Notes under the pieces: model-generated | What the model was told of the DNA's origin: nothing | The model's input: only the letters and a program-made list of their open reading frames with translations | Databases searched by the model: none | Shown: positions 49,115-57,089 of the stretch, in pieces | Layout of the letters: every line of letters starts with the position of its first letter | Position numbering within the stretch: the stretch's first letter is position 1 | Made by a program: the position numbers and the translations under genes | Assembly: GCA_963791595.1 (NCBI GenBank) | Contig: CAWBTF010000001.1 | Location: 1 to 64,000, forward strand | Length of the DNA stretch: 64,000 nucleotides | Origin: JAEMQF01 sp963791595 | GTDB lineage: Bacteria > Pseudomonadota > Gammaproteobacteria > Burkholderiales > Burkholderiaceae_C | Direction: 5' to 3'

Positions 49115-49504
49115 ATGGTTGCCACCGCTAGCTTTGCAGAGTTTCTGCGCGACCAGCTTGCACCGCTCGGTCGCATCGCGCTGCGGCGCATGTTCGGGAA
49201 GACTGGCGTGTTCTGCGACGGATCGATGCTCGGTATGGTGAGGGACAACGTGCTCTACTTCCGGGTCGATGACGACAACCGAACGTTCTTCAAGGAGGCC
49301 GAGTCCTTTCCCCCTCTGAACTACGAGAAGAAGGGCAGCACCATCGATCTTTCGTTTTGGCGAGCTCCGGAGCGCCTGTTCGACGAGCCTCACGAACTTG
49401 TTGCGTGGGCGAGGGCAGCCTTGGGGGCAGCGCAACGCGTTGCAGCAAAGCGAGCGAAGGCGATCCGGGCCAAGCCGGCCGGGCCGGCGCGCGTGATCTC
49501 ATGA
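49115..49504 (+). CDS. TfoX N-terminal domain family protein
   Basis: A 129-residue protein with a single TfoX N-terminal domain: FAEFLRDQLAPLGRIALRRMFG, GVFCDGSMLGMVRDNVLYFRVD and YEKKGSTIDLSFWRAPERLFDEP are the family blocks. It lacks the C-terminal TfoX domain found in the competence regulator. The lysine/arginine-rich tail (AAKRAKAIRAKPAGP) falls in the 49469-49509 repeat. Its stop overlaps the arsC ATG (ATGA), so the two are translationally coupled. The ATG at 49115 is preceded closely by TTGAGG; a TTG two codons earlier is possible. Confidence 0.82.
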   Translation: MVATASFAEFLRDQLAPLGRIALRRMFGKTGVFCDGSMLGMVRDNVLYFRVDDDNRTFFKEAESFPPLNYEKKGSTIDLSFWRAPERLFDEPHELVAWARAALGAAQRVAAKRAKAIRAKPAGPARVIS

Positions 49505-49509
49505 CCACC
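49469..49509. repeat. 40-bp imperfect direct repeat, right copy
   Basis: Partner of 47904-47943. It covers the end of the TfoX-like gene and the first codons of arsC, and marks the right border of the segment carrying the toxin-antitoxin and tfoX-like genes. Confidence 0.6.
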
Positions 49510-50007
49510 CACGTCCTCATCCTGTGCACTCACAACTCGGCGCGCAGCGTGCTCGCCGAGGCCATGCTCAACCACTGGGCCGGCAAGCTCGGGCGGGACG
49601 TGAAGGCGCACAGCGCGGGCAGCGCGCCCAGCGGGCGCATCAATCCGTTGGCGATCGAGGCGCTGCAGCACGTGGGCATCGACACCACCGGGTATCGCAG
49701 CAAGAGCTGGGACGAGTTCAGCGTTGACGGCGCGCCGCCGCTGTCGATCGTGATCACCGTGTGCGACAGCGCGGCCGCGGAGACTTGCCCGGTGTATTTC
49801 GGCGGGTCCGCCGGACAGCCGGTCAAAGTGCATTGGAGCTACCCCGACCCGTCGAACGCAGTCGGCGGCGACGAAGGGAAGCGCCGCGCGTTCGAACTGA
49901 CGCGCCAGGCCATCGGCTACCGCATGCTGCAGTTGCTGTCCTTGCCGCTGGAAACGCTGGACCGCGCGGCACTGCAAGCCGCGCTGGTCAGCATCGACCG
50001 CAGCTGA
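49501..50007 (+). CDS. arsC: Arsenate reductase, thioredoxin-coupled type
   Basis: A 168-residue low-molecular-weight-phosphatase-like ArsC that reduces arsenate to arsenite. The P-loop is LCTHNSARS, with the C-x5-R motif (Cys9 to Arg15), followed by SAGSAPSGRINPLAIEAL. The redox loop has VCDSAAAETCPVYFG, and the conserved HWSYPDPS comes later. ATG at 49501 overlaps the TfoX-like stop. The acr3 gene follows after 7 bp, making a resistance operon. No arsR repressor gene is present in the window. Confidence 0.93.
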   Translation: MTTHVLILCTHNSARSVLAEAMLNHWAGKLGRDVKAHSAGSAPSGRINPLAIEALQHVGIDTTGYRSKSWDEFSVDGAPPLSIVITVCDSAAAETCPVYFGGSAGQPVKVHWSYPDPSNAVGGDEGKRRAFELTRQAIGYRMLQLLSLPLETLDRAALQAALVSIDRS

Positions 50008-50014
50008 GGCGCGT

Positions 50015-51100
50015 GTGATGTCCACCACCGGCCGGCCTGCGATAACTGCCACGCCCGCGTCGATGAGCGTGTTCGAGCGCTACCTCACGGTCTGGGTGTT
50101 CCTGTGCATCGTCGCCGGCATCGCGCTGGGTCAGGTTTTGCCCGCTCCGTTCCAGGCCATCGGGCGCATGGAAGTCGCCAAGGTGAACCTGCCCGTCGGT
50201 GTGCTCATCTGGGTGATGATCATCCCGATGCTGTTGAAGGTCGACTTCGGCGCGCTGCACCAGGTGAGGCAACACTGGCGCGGCATCGGCGTCACGCTGT
50301 TCGTCAATTGGGCCGTGAAACCGTTCTCGATGGCGCTGCTCGGCTGGATCTTCATCCGCCACGTGTTCGCGCCCTACCTGCCAGTGGGCCAAGCCGACAG
50401 CTACATCGCCGGGCTGATCCTGCTCGCCGCGGCGCCTTGCACGGCGATGGTGTTCGTCTGGAGCAGGCTGACGAACGGTGACCCACTGTTCACGCTGAGC
50501 CAGGTGGCGCTGAACGACACGATCATGGTGTTCGCGTTTGCGCCCATCGTCGCGCTGCTGCTCGGCCTGTCGTCGATCAGCGTGCCCTGGGAAACGCTCA
50601 TCACGTCGGTGGTGCTGTACATCGTGATCCCGGTGCTGCTGGCGCAGTGGTGGCGCAAGGCCCTGCTCGCGCGCGGGCAGGCCGCGTTCGACGCCGCGCT
50701 CGCGAAGACCGGGCCGTGGTCGGTCGCCGCCTTGCTGGCTACGCTCGTGCTGCTGTTTGCGTTCCAGGGCAAGGCGATCCTGGAGCAGCCGCTGGTCATC
50801 GCGATGCTCGCGGTGCCGATCCTGATCCAGGTGTTCTTCAACTCCGGCCTCGCTTACTGGCTGAACCGGCGCCTGGGCGAGTCGCACAGCGTCGCCTGCC
50901 CGTCGGCGCTGATCGGCGCCAGCAACTTCTTCGAGCTCGCCGTGGCCGCGGCGATCAGTTTGTTCGGCTTCGAGTCCGGCGCGGCGCTGGCCACCGTGGT
51001 CGGCGTGTTGATCGAGGTCCCCGTGATGCTGCTGGTGGTTCGCATCGTCAATCGAAGCAAGGGCTGGTACGAAGCAGGGGCTCGGTCGGCCGGGCACTGA
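50015..51100 (+). CDS. acr3: Arsenite efflux permease, ACR3 type
   Basis: A 361-residue ten-helix permease of the BASS/ACR3 group that extrudes arsenite. The essential cysteine is in AAPCTAMVFVWSRLTNGDP near residue 143, the EVAKVNLPVGVLIWVMIIPM block near 52-72 is typical, and PSALIGASNFFELAVAAAI near residue 300 is the family signature. The start is GTG at 50015 or ATG at 50018. With arsC it gives arsenate/arsenite resistance. It is distinct from the unrelated ArsB permease. Confidence 0.93.
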   Translation: MMSTTGRPAITATPASMSVFERYLTVWVFLCIVAGIALGQVLPAPFQAIGRMEVAKVNLPVGVLIWVMIIPMLLKVDFGALHQVRQHWRGIGVTLFVNWAVKPFSMALLGWIFIRHVFAPYLPVGQADSYIAGLILLAAAPCTAMVFVWSRLTNGDPLFTLSQVALNDTIMVFAFAPIVALLLGLSSISVPWETLITSVVLYIVIPVLLAQWWRKALLARGQAAFDAALAKTGPWSVAALLATLVLLFAFQGKAILEQPLVIAMLAVPILIQVFFNSGLAYWLNRRLGESHSVACPSALIGASNFFELAVAAAISLFGFESGAALATVVGVLIEVPVMLLVVRIVNRSKGWYEAGARSAGH

Positions 51101-51164
51101 ACACATCGCGTGCCACCCGGCGTGCCAGTTCCCGCACCGACACGTTCGATGTTCGCGGTCGAAG

Positions 51165-53849
51165 CTATCGGTGCCGCCTTCGGAACGCTCGAACCACCCA
51201 TTTGCGCGCCTCCTCGAACAGCAAGACCGTGGACGCGACGCTGATGGCCACAATCCAGTCGACCCAGGCCATGCCGGTGGTGCCGAACAGTTGCGATGCC
51301 GGCGTCCAGTGCACGGCCACGACTTGCAGCGCCAGCGCGCCGAGCAGAGACATCCACAACATGCGGTTGTCGAAGAAGCGAGCGTTGAACGCCGAACCGT
51401 TCTCGCTTCGCGCATTGAACACGTTGAAGAACTGGAACAGCACGAAGGTCGTGAAGGCCAACGTCAGCGCGCGGGCCTCGCTGCCGGTGCGCATGCTGTG
51501 GTACAGCACCGCCAGCGTGCCCACCATCATCGTGACGCCGTAGGCGGCAATTCGCAGCACGCGTGCCATGGGCAGGACCGGCTCATCGCGATGCCGCGGC
51601 GGCTCGCCCATGATGCCGGGGCGCGCGGCATCCATCGCCAGCGAGACGGCGGGCGGACCGTCCATGATGATGGCGACCCACAGGATCTGCAAGGCGGTGA
51701 ACGGCTCCGGCAATCCCGCGAGCGGCGCGAAGAACACCGTCAGGATCGCGCCGATCGTCGTCGAGAGCTGGAAACGAACGAACTTCAGGATGTTGTCGTA
51801 GAGCACGCGGCCCTGCCTCACCGCGCGGACGATCGTCGCGAAGTTGTCGTCGGTCAGCACCATGGTGGCGGCCTCTTTGGCCACCGCCGTCCCAGCAATG
51901 CCCATCGCCACGCCGATGTCGGCCTGCTTCAGTGCAGGCGCATCGTTGACGCCGTCGCCGGTCATCGCCACGACATGTCCCTTGGACTGCAAGGCGCGCA
52001 CGATCTTCACCTTGTGCGAAGGGCTCACGCGGGCGAACACCGCCACCTCGTCGATCGCCGCGGCCAGTTGCGCCGCGTCCATTCGGTCGATGTCCGCGCC
52101 TGACACCGCGCGCCCGTGCAGCCCCAGTTCGGAAGCGATCGCCGACGCGGTTGCCTGATGGTCTCCCGTGATCATCTTGACGACGATGCCCGCTTGGCGG
52201 CATTCGGCGATCGCCTGCATCGCCTCGGGCCGTGGCGGGTCCATCAAGCCGACCAGCCCGATGAAGTGCAGTTCGGCCACCCACACCGAGAGATCGTCGG
52301 CAGCGTCGAACGCCGCGGCAGGCAAGGTGCGCGACGCGATCAGCAGACCACGCAGACCGCGCCCGGCCAGGTCGTGAAAGTCCGCATTCACCTGGGCTGC
52401 TTCGTGCGCACCAAACGCCGCGTCGACGCCGCCCACATTCCAGCGTGAGCAACGTGCCAGCAGCACATCGGGCGCGCCTTTGACGAACACCATGATCTGG
52501 TCGCCGTCGCGGTGGAAGGTGGCCATGAACTTGTGCGCCGAGTCGAACGGCAGTTCGGCCAGGCGCGGCAGCGCACGGTCGACGGCGTCGTGAAGGACGC
52601 CGCCCTTGGCAGCAAGCACCAGCAGCGCCGCCTCCATCGGGTCGCCGATCGCCTTGCCATCGTCGAAGTGGCTGTCGTTGCAGGCCACCATCGGCACCAG
52701 CATCGGTGCCAGATCGACGCCGATGGCGTGGCCCGTCGAGAGCGTGATCTCGCCTTGCGTCCGATAGCCCTCGCCGGACACGTCGAAGCGTTGGCCACCG
52801 TGGATGAAGCTGCGCGCGGTCATCTGGTTGAGCGTCAGCGTGCCTGTCTTGTCGGAGCAGATGACGGTGGTGCAGCCGAGCGTCTCGACGCTGGCCAGTC
52901 GTTTGACGATGGCATGCTGGCGGGCCATCTTGTGCATGCCCAGCGCAAGGGTCACGGTCACCACCACGGGCAGGCCCTCGGGCATCGCAGCGACCGACAG
53001 CGCAATCGCGTCGAGCACGATGTGAAAAAGGTCAACCCCGCGCAGGTACTGCAGGAACGAGAGCAGACCGACCAAGGTCAGCGCAATCGCGCCCAGGCGT
53101 TTGCCGAGCCGGTCGAGTTGATCCTGCAAGGGCGTGGCCACCTCCTCGGTGGCCGCCAGTTCCTGCGACAGGCGTCCCATCTCGGTGCTCGCACCGGTGC
53201 CGGTCACGAGCACCTCCGCCCGCCCACGCGTGAGCAGCGTATTCATGTACGCCAGGTTGAGGCGGTCACCCAGCGGCGCATCAGCCGCCACCCGCAGGAC
53301 CGCCTGCTTGCCCGCGGGCTGGGACTCGCCGGTCAGCGCCGATTCGTCGATCTCGAGCCCGGCCGCCAGCCAAAGGCGCCCGTCGGCTGCCACGCGGTCA
53401 CCCGCCTCGAGCAGCAAGACGTCGCCCGGCACCACGTCGTCGGCAGCAATCTCGTGGCTGACGCCGTCGCGCCGCACGCGGGCCTTGCCGGGCAGCATCG
53501 CCTTCAGCGCGGCCAGGCTGCGCTCCGCGCGGTACTCCTGGTAGAAGCCGACCAGTGCATTGATCACCACCACGGCCAGGATCACCACAGCGTCCTTGGT
53601 GCTGCCGATCAGCGCGGCCAAGACCACCGCCCCCAGCAGGATCAGAATCAGAATGCTCTTGAACTGCGCGAGCAGCAGGCGCCAGGGCGAGCGTGCTGGT
53701 GCCTGTGGCAAGCGGTTGGGGCCAATGCGCGACAGGCGTTCAAGCGCCTCCCGGGCGCTGAGCCCGGTTTCCGGGCGAACCTTCATCAGCGCCGCCACGG
53801 CCTCGGCGTCCAGTGTGTGCGGCGCCGCGGGAGCCTGAGTCTGAGTCAC
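51165..53849 (-). CDS. P-type cation-transporting ATPase (P2A, Ca2+-type)
   Basis: An 894-residue P-type ATPase of the SERCA/PMR1-like class. Landmarks in order are the N-terminal cytoplasmic cation-ATPase domain, DESALTGES at 168-176, PEGLP at 290-294 in membrane helix 4, the phosphorylated Asp333 in CSDKTGTLT, FVKGAPDVLLARCS in the nucleotide domain, and MTGDGVNDAPALKQADIGVA at the hinge. There are ten predicted membrane helices. There is no metal-binding N-terminal domain or CPx motif, so it is not a copper or zinc pump. Ca2+ is likely; Mn2+ or Na+ are possible. ATG start. It is separated from the oxidoreductase genes by 25 bp on the same strand. Confidence 0.92.
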   Translation of the reverse strand: MTQTQAPAAPHTLDAEAVAALMKVRPETGLSAREALERLSRIGPNRLPQAPARSPWRLLLAQFKSILILILLGAVVLAALIGSTKDAVVILAVVVINALVGFYQEYRAERSLAALKAMLPGKARVRRDGVSHEIAADDVVPGDVLLLEAGDRVAADGRLWLAAGLEIDESALTGESQPAGKQAVLRVAADAPLGDRLNLAYMNTLLTRGRAEVLVTGTGASTEMGRLSQELAATEEVATPLQDQLDRLGKRLGAIALTLVGLLSFLQYLRGVDLFHIVLDAIALSVAAMPEGLPVVVTVTLALGMHKMARQHAIVKRLASVETLGCTTVICSDKTGTLTLNQMTARSFIHGGQRFDVSGEGYRTQGEITLSTGHAIGVDLAPMLVPMVACNDSHFDDGKAIGDPMEAALLVLAAKGGVLHDAVDRALPRLAELPFDSAHKFMATFHRDGDQIMVFVKGAPDVLLARCSRWNVGGVDAAFGAHEAAQVNADFHDLAGRGLRGLLIASRTLPAAAFDAADDLSVWVAELHFIGLVGLMDPPRPEAMQAIAECRQAGIVVKMITGDHQATASAIASELGLHGRAVSGADIDRMDAAQLAAAIDEVAVFARVSPSHKVKIVRALQSKGHVVAMTGDGVNDAPALKQADIGVAMGIAGTAVAKEAATMVLTDDNFATIVRAVRQGRVLYDNILKFVRFQLSTTIGAILTVFFAPLAGLPEPFTALQILWVAIIMDGPPAVSLAMDAARPGIMGEPPRHRDEPVLPMARVLRIAAYGVTMMVGTLAVLYHSMRTGSEARALTLAFTTFVLFQFFNVFNARSENGSAFNARFFDNRMLWMSLLGALALQVVAVHWTPASQLFGTTGMAWVDWIVAISVASTVLLFEEARKWVVRAFRRRHR

Positions 53850-53874
53850 GCTCCCGGCTCCGCCGACCGCCCCA

Positions 53875-55521
53875 CTACACCTCCTCCGGCACCATATCGA
53901 TCGCCCCGCAAGGACATTCGGCGACGCACATGCCGCAGCCCTTGCAGTAGTCGTAGTTGAACGCGAAGCGTTTTCCCGGGCCGAGCTTGATCACGGCGTT
54001 GTCGGGGCACACGCCGTAGCAGTTGTCGCATTCGAAGCAGTTGCCGCAGCTGAGGCACCGGCGCGCTTCGAACAGGGCGTTTTCCTGCGTCAGCCCGCCT
54101 TGCACTTCGTCGAAGCTGCTGGTGCGCCGCGCCATGTCGAGTTGCGGGCGCAGCGTCTTCGGCGCGTCGCTGTAGTACCAAGGGTTCAGGCGCTCGAACG
54201 TCGCTGCGCCGTGTTTCATTGCAGGCTCGACGCGCGTGCCGCGCAGCCAGGCGTCGATGTGCCTTGCGGCCTTCTTTCCGTGGCCGACGGCGACCGTCAC
54301 GTTGCGCTCGGCGGGCACCATGTCGCCGCCGGCGAAGACGCCCGGGTGGCCGGTCATCAGCGTCGCCGGGTCGACCTGGACGACGCCATTTTGAACGTGC
54401 AGACCCGAGACGCCGTCGAGCAAGGAGAGGTCGACGTCCTGGCCGAGCGCGAGCACCAGCGAGTCGGCCTCGAGCGTTTCGTACTCGCCGGTGGGCTGCG
54501 GGTTGCCTTTGGCGTCGAGCACCATCTTCTCGATCGTCAGCGCGCCCGGGTCCTGGTCATTGCCGGCGCGGCTGATCGTCGACAGCCACTTCACGAGCAC
54601 GCCTTCCTGCAGCGCCTCTTCGATCTCCAGGTCGTGCGCCGGCATCTTCTCGCGCGTGCGGCGGTAGACGATGATCGCCTCGGTGGCACCGAGGCGCTTG
54701 GCGGTGCGCGCGACGTCGATCGCGGTGTTGCCCCCGCCGTAGACGACGACGCGCCGGCCGAGCATCGGCTGCTGCTCGCCCTCCATCGAGCGCAGCACCG
54801 CCACCGCGTCGAGGATTCGCGACGAATCCTTCGCAGGGATGAACGCGCGCTTGGCGATGTGCGCGCCCACCGCGAGGAACGCCGCGTCGAAGCCGCCGTC
54901 TTTCATCGTCTGCGCGAGGTCGAACACCTTGTGGTTCAGGCGCACGTTCACGCCCATCTCGGCGATGCGCTGCATCTCGGCATCGAACACGTCGCGCGGC
55001 AGGCGGTACTTCGGGATGCCGAAGCGCATCATTCCTCCGGGGAGCGGGCCGGCTTCCATCACCGTGACCTGGTGCCCCAAACGGCGCAGGTGGTACGCCG
55101 CCGACATTCCCGACGGCCCCGCGCCGACGATGAGCACCCGCTTGCCGGAGTCCACGCTCGGCGCATCGAACTTCCAGCCGCGCTTGAGTGCCTCGTCGCC
55201 GAGGAAGCGCTCCACCGAGTTGATGCCCACCGCGTCGTCGAGGTGGGCGCGGTTGCACACGCCTTCGCAGGAGTGGTAGCAGACGCGCCCCATGATCGCC
55301 GGGAACGGGTTGTCGCGGGTCAGGTGGCGCCACGCCGCTTCGTAGTGGCCGCTCTCGGCGTGGAACAGCCAGCCCTGGATGTCTTCACCGGCCGGGCATT
55401 GCGCGTTGCACGGCGGCAGGCGGTCGACGTAGATCGGGCGCTCGGTGCGCCAGCTGCCGGTCTTGTTGGCGAGCGACGAGCCGGGGTCGAGCGTGATCGC
55501 GAACGGCTTTTGCATCGTCAT
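53875..55521 (-). CDS. NAD(P)-linked FAD oxidoreductase fused to a 2[4Fe-4S] ferredoxin domain
   Basis: A 548-residue electron-transfer subunit. The N-terminus is like the small subunit of glutamate synthase, with cysteine clusters in PPCNAQCPAGEDIQ and CYHSCEGVCNR. The FAD motif VLIVGAGPSGMSAAYHLR and NAD(P) motif VVYGGGNTAIDVARTAKR follow, then GHPGVFAGGDMVPAERNV. The C-terminal 65 residues form a bacterial-type ferredoxin with clusters at 489-505 and 526-538. The ATG overlaps the stop of the beta subunit by four bases. In this operon it most likely moves electrons from the 2-oxoacid oxidoreductase to NAD(P)+, as in phenylglyoxylate:NAD+ oxidoreductase, and replaces the separate PorD ferredoxin. 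Confidence 0.85.
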   Translation of the reverse strand: MTMQKPFAITLDPGSSLANKTGSWRTERPIYVDRLPPCNAQCPAGEDIQGWLFHAESGHYEAAWRHLTRDNPFPAIMGRVCYHSCEGVCNRAHLDDAVGINSVERFLGDEALKRGWKFDAPSVDSGKRVLIVGAGPSGMSAAYHLRRLGHQVTVMEAGPLPGGMMRFGIPKYRLPRDVFDAEMQRIAEMGVNVRLNHKVFDLAQTMKDGGFDAAFLAVGAHIAKRAFIPAKDSSRILDAVAVLRSMEGEQQPMLGRRVVVYGGGNTAIDVARTAKRLGATEAIIVYRRTREKMPAHDLEIEEALQEGVLVKWLSTISRAGNDQDPGALTIEKMVLDAKGNPQPTGEYETLEADSLVLALGQDVDLSLLDGVSGLHVQNGVVQVDPATLMTGHPGVFAGGDMVPAERNVTVAVGHGKKAARHIDAWLRGTRVEPAMKHGAATFERLNPWYYSDAPKTLRPQLDMARRTSSFDEVQGGLTQENALFEARRCLSCGNCFECDNCYGVCPDNAVIKLGPGKRFAFNYDYCKGCGMCVAECPCGAIDMVPEEV

Positions 55522-56543
55522 GCCGGGATGCTTTCGTCGAGCAGCTTGAAGCGGCCGATGTTGCGTTCGGCCTGGGCCTGGATGCGCGCCAGCGCCTGTG
55601 CACCACCGGATCCGGTGAAGAGATGCGCGAAGCGTTTCTGTGGCCGCAGGTAGTCGTCCACGGGAGTCCGATGCCGGATCTTCGTGACCGCGGTCACCTC
55701 GCCGCGCTCGGCCTCGAACACCGGGAACAGACCGGTCTCGCAGGCCAGCCGCGCGAGCCGGATCGTGTCGTGGCTCGCCGATCCCCAGCCGAGCGGGCAG
55801 GGCACCAGGATGTGCAGGTAGCGCGCGCCGTGCAGCGTCATCGCCTTTTCGACCTTGGCTTCCAGGTCGCGCAGGTCGGCGACGGTGGCGGTGGCCACAT
55901 ACGGGATTTCATGCGCCATCGCGATCAGCGGCAGGTTCTTGCCCTGGCCGAACTCGGCGCCGGGCGCGTCGCCCACGGCCAACGTGGTCGCGGTGCGCGC
56001 CGCCGGAGGCGTGGCCGAGCTGCGCTGCACGCCCGTGTTCATGTAGGCCTCGTTGTCGTAGCAGATGTAGAGCACGTCGTCGTTGCGCTCGAACATTCCG
56101 GACAGGCAACCGAAGCCGATGTCGGTGGTGCCACCGTCGCCGCCCTGTGCGATGACGCGCACGTGGCTGTGGGCCTGACCGTGTTTGCGCGCCTTGACCT
56201 TCAGCGCCGCGGCGATGCCGGTGCCCACCGCCGCGGCGTTGCCGAACAGCGAGTGGATCCACGGCAATTGCCACGAGGTCTCGGGGTAGGGAGTCGAGAA
56301 CACTTCGAGGCAACCGGTCGCATTGGCCGCGATCAGCCGCCCGTCGGTCGCGCGCATCGCGGCGTCCACCGCATAACGCGCGCCGAGCGCCTCGCCGCAG
56401 CCCTGGCAGGCGCGGTGCCCGGAGTTCAGCGAATTGTTGCGCTCGATCGACGCCTGCACGCTGCGCTGCTCGGGCGCGAGCAGGCGGTTGCCGACGGTGA
56501 ACGTGCCGGTCTGATAGAACTTGACGGGTTGGGTCATCGCCAT
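55518..56543 (-). CDS. 2-oxoacid:acceptor oxidoreductase beta subunit (TPP-binding)
   Basis: A 341-residue PorB-like subunit. The thiamine diphosphate motif begins GDGGTTDIGFG at 135-145 and continues through YDNEAYMNTG. Cysteines for a [4Fe-4S] cluster are Cys46 and Cys49 (CQGCG), Cys78 (ATGCLEVF) and one in VPCPLGWG. SGHRACQGCGEALGARYAVD is the standard N-terminal block. It catalyses oxidative decarboxylation of a 2-oxoacid to the acyl-CoA. It is separated from the alpha gene by 546 bp holding a large palindromic repeat, which is abnormal for this operon, and overlaps the flavoprotein gene by four bases. Confidence 0.9.
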   Translation of the reverse strand: MAMTQPVKFYQTGTFTVGNRLLAPEQRSVQASIERNNSLNSGHRACQGCGEALGARYAVDAAMRATDGRLIAANATGCLEVFSTPYPETSWQLPWIHSLFGNAAAVGTGIAAALKVKARKHGQAHSHVRVIAQGGDGGTTDIGFGCLSGMFERNDDVLYICYDNEAYMNTGVQRSSATPPAARTATTLAVGDAPGAEFGQGKNLPLIAMAHEIPYVATATVADLRDLEAKVEKAMTLHGARYLHILVPCPLGWGSASHDTIRLARLACETGLFPVFEAERGEVTAVTKIRHRTPVDDYLRPQKRFAHLFTGSGGAQALARIQAQAERNIGRFKLLDESIPA

Positions 56544-56587
56544 TGCCCCCCCGCGCTCGGGGCGACGCTTGGCGCAGCGCGCCTGCC

Positions 56588-57010
56588 AACGTCCGCCGCT
56601 GCGCGCCTGCCTGCTCCGCTGCGAGGGCAGATGGCCCGGGGTACGTTCTCCGGCCCACGCTCGCGGGGCACCGGAGGTGGTGCGCGGCGCGCATCTCCAT
56701 CAACACCAGCCAAGCTCGCGAAAAGCCAGGACACCGCGAATGGGTCCTGCGCCCGTACCCCGAGCCACCTGCCCTGGCAACCGAGCCGCACCCCTGCGCA
56801 ACGCCCGCCACCATGGGTGGTAGCAGGGCGGTGGTGGTGCCCCCGGGCGCAGGCCCCATTCGCGGCGTCCTGGCTCGTGCGCCGCTTGGTCGGTGATGAC
56901 GCGGCTGTGCGTTGTGGGCCTCGGTGGTGCCCCGCGAGCGAGGGCCGGAGAACGGGGGCGCCGCCACCGCCCTGGGGCGCAGTCGCGGGCGTGCGCGCAG
57001 CGGCGAACGC
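56588..57010. repeat. Nested palindromic repeat unit, copy 2 (inverted relative to copy 1)
   Basis: About 420-bp noncoding element in the 546-bp gap (56544-57089) between the alpha and beta oxidoreductase genes. Its arms mirror those of copy 1: 56724-56755 pairs with 56844-56875 (30/32) and 56645-56672 pairs with 56926-56953 (27/28). The outer GC-rich arms contain GCGCGCAGCGGCG near 56993 and its complement near 56592. Compared with 18093-18586 it lies in opposite orientation and is similar along most of its length. Next to it, 57069-57082 (CGCGAAAATTCGCG) is a small hairpin just after the alpha-subunit stop. No coding potential is evident. Confidence 0.8.
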
Positions 57011-57089
57011 TTGCAAGCGCGCAGCAGCGAACGGCGGCAGAGGGCCGCAAACGGCCCCACCCTGCCATCGCGAAAATTCGCGTTTCATC

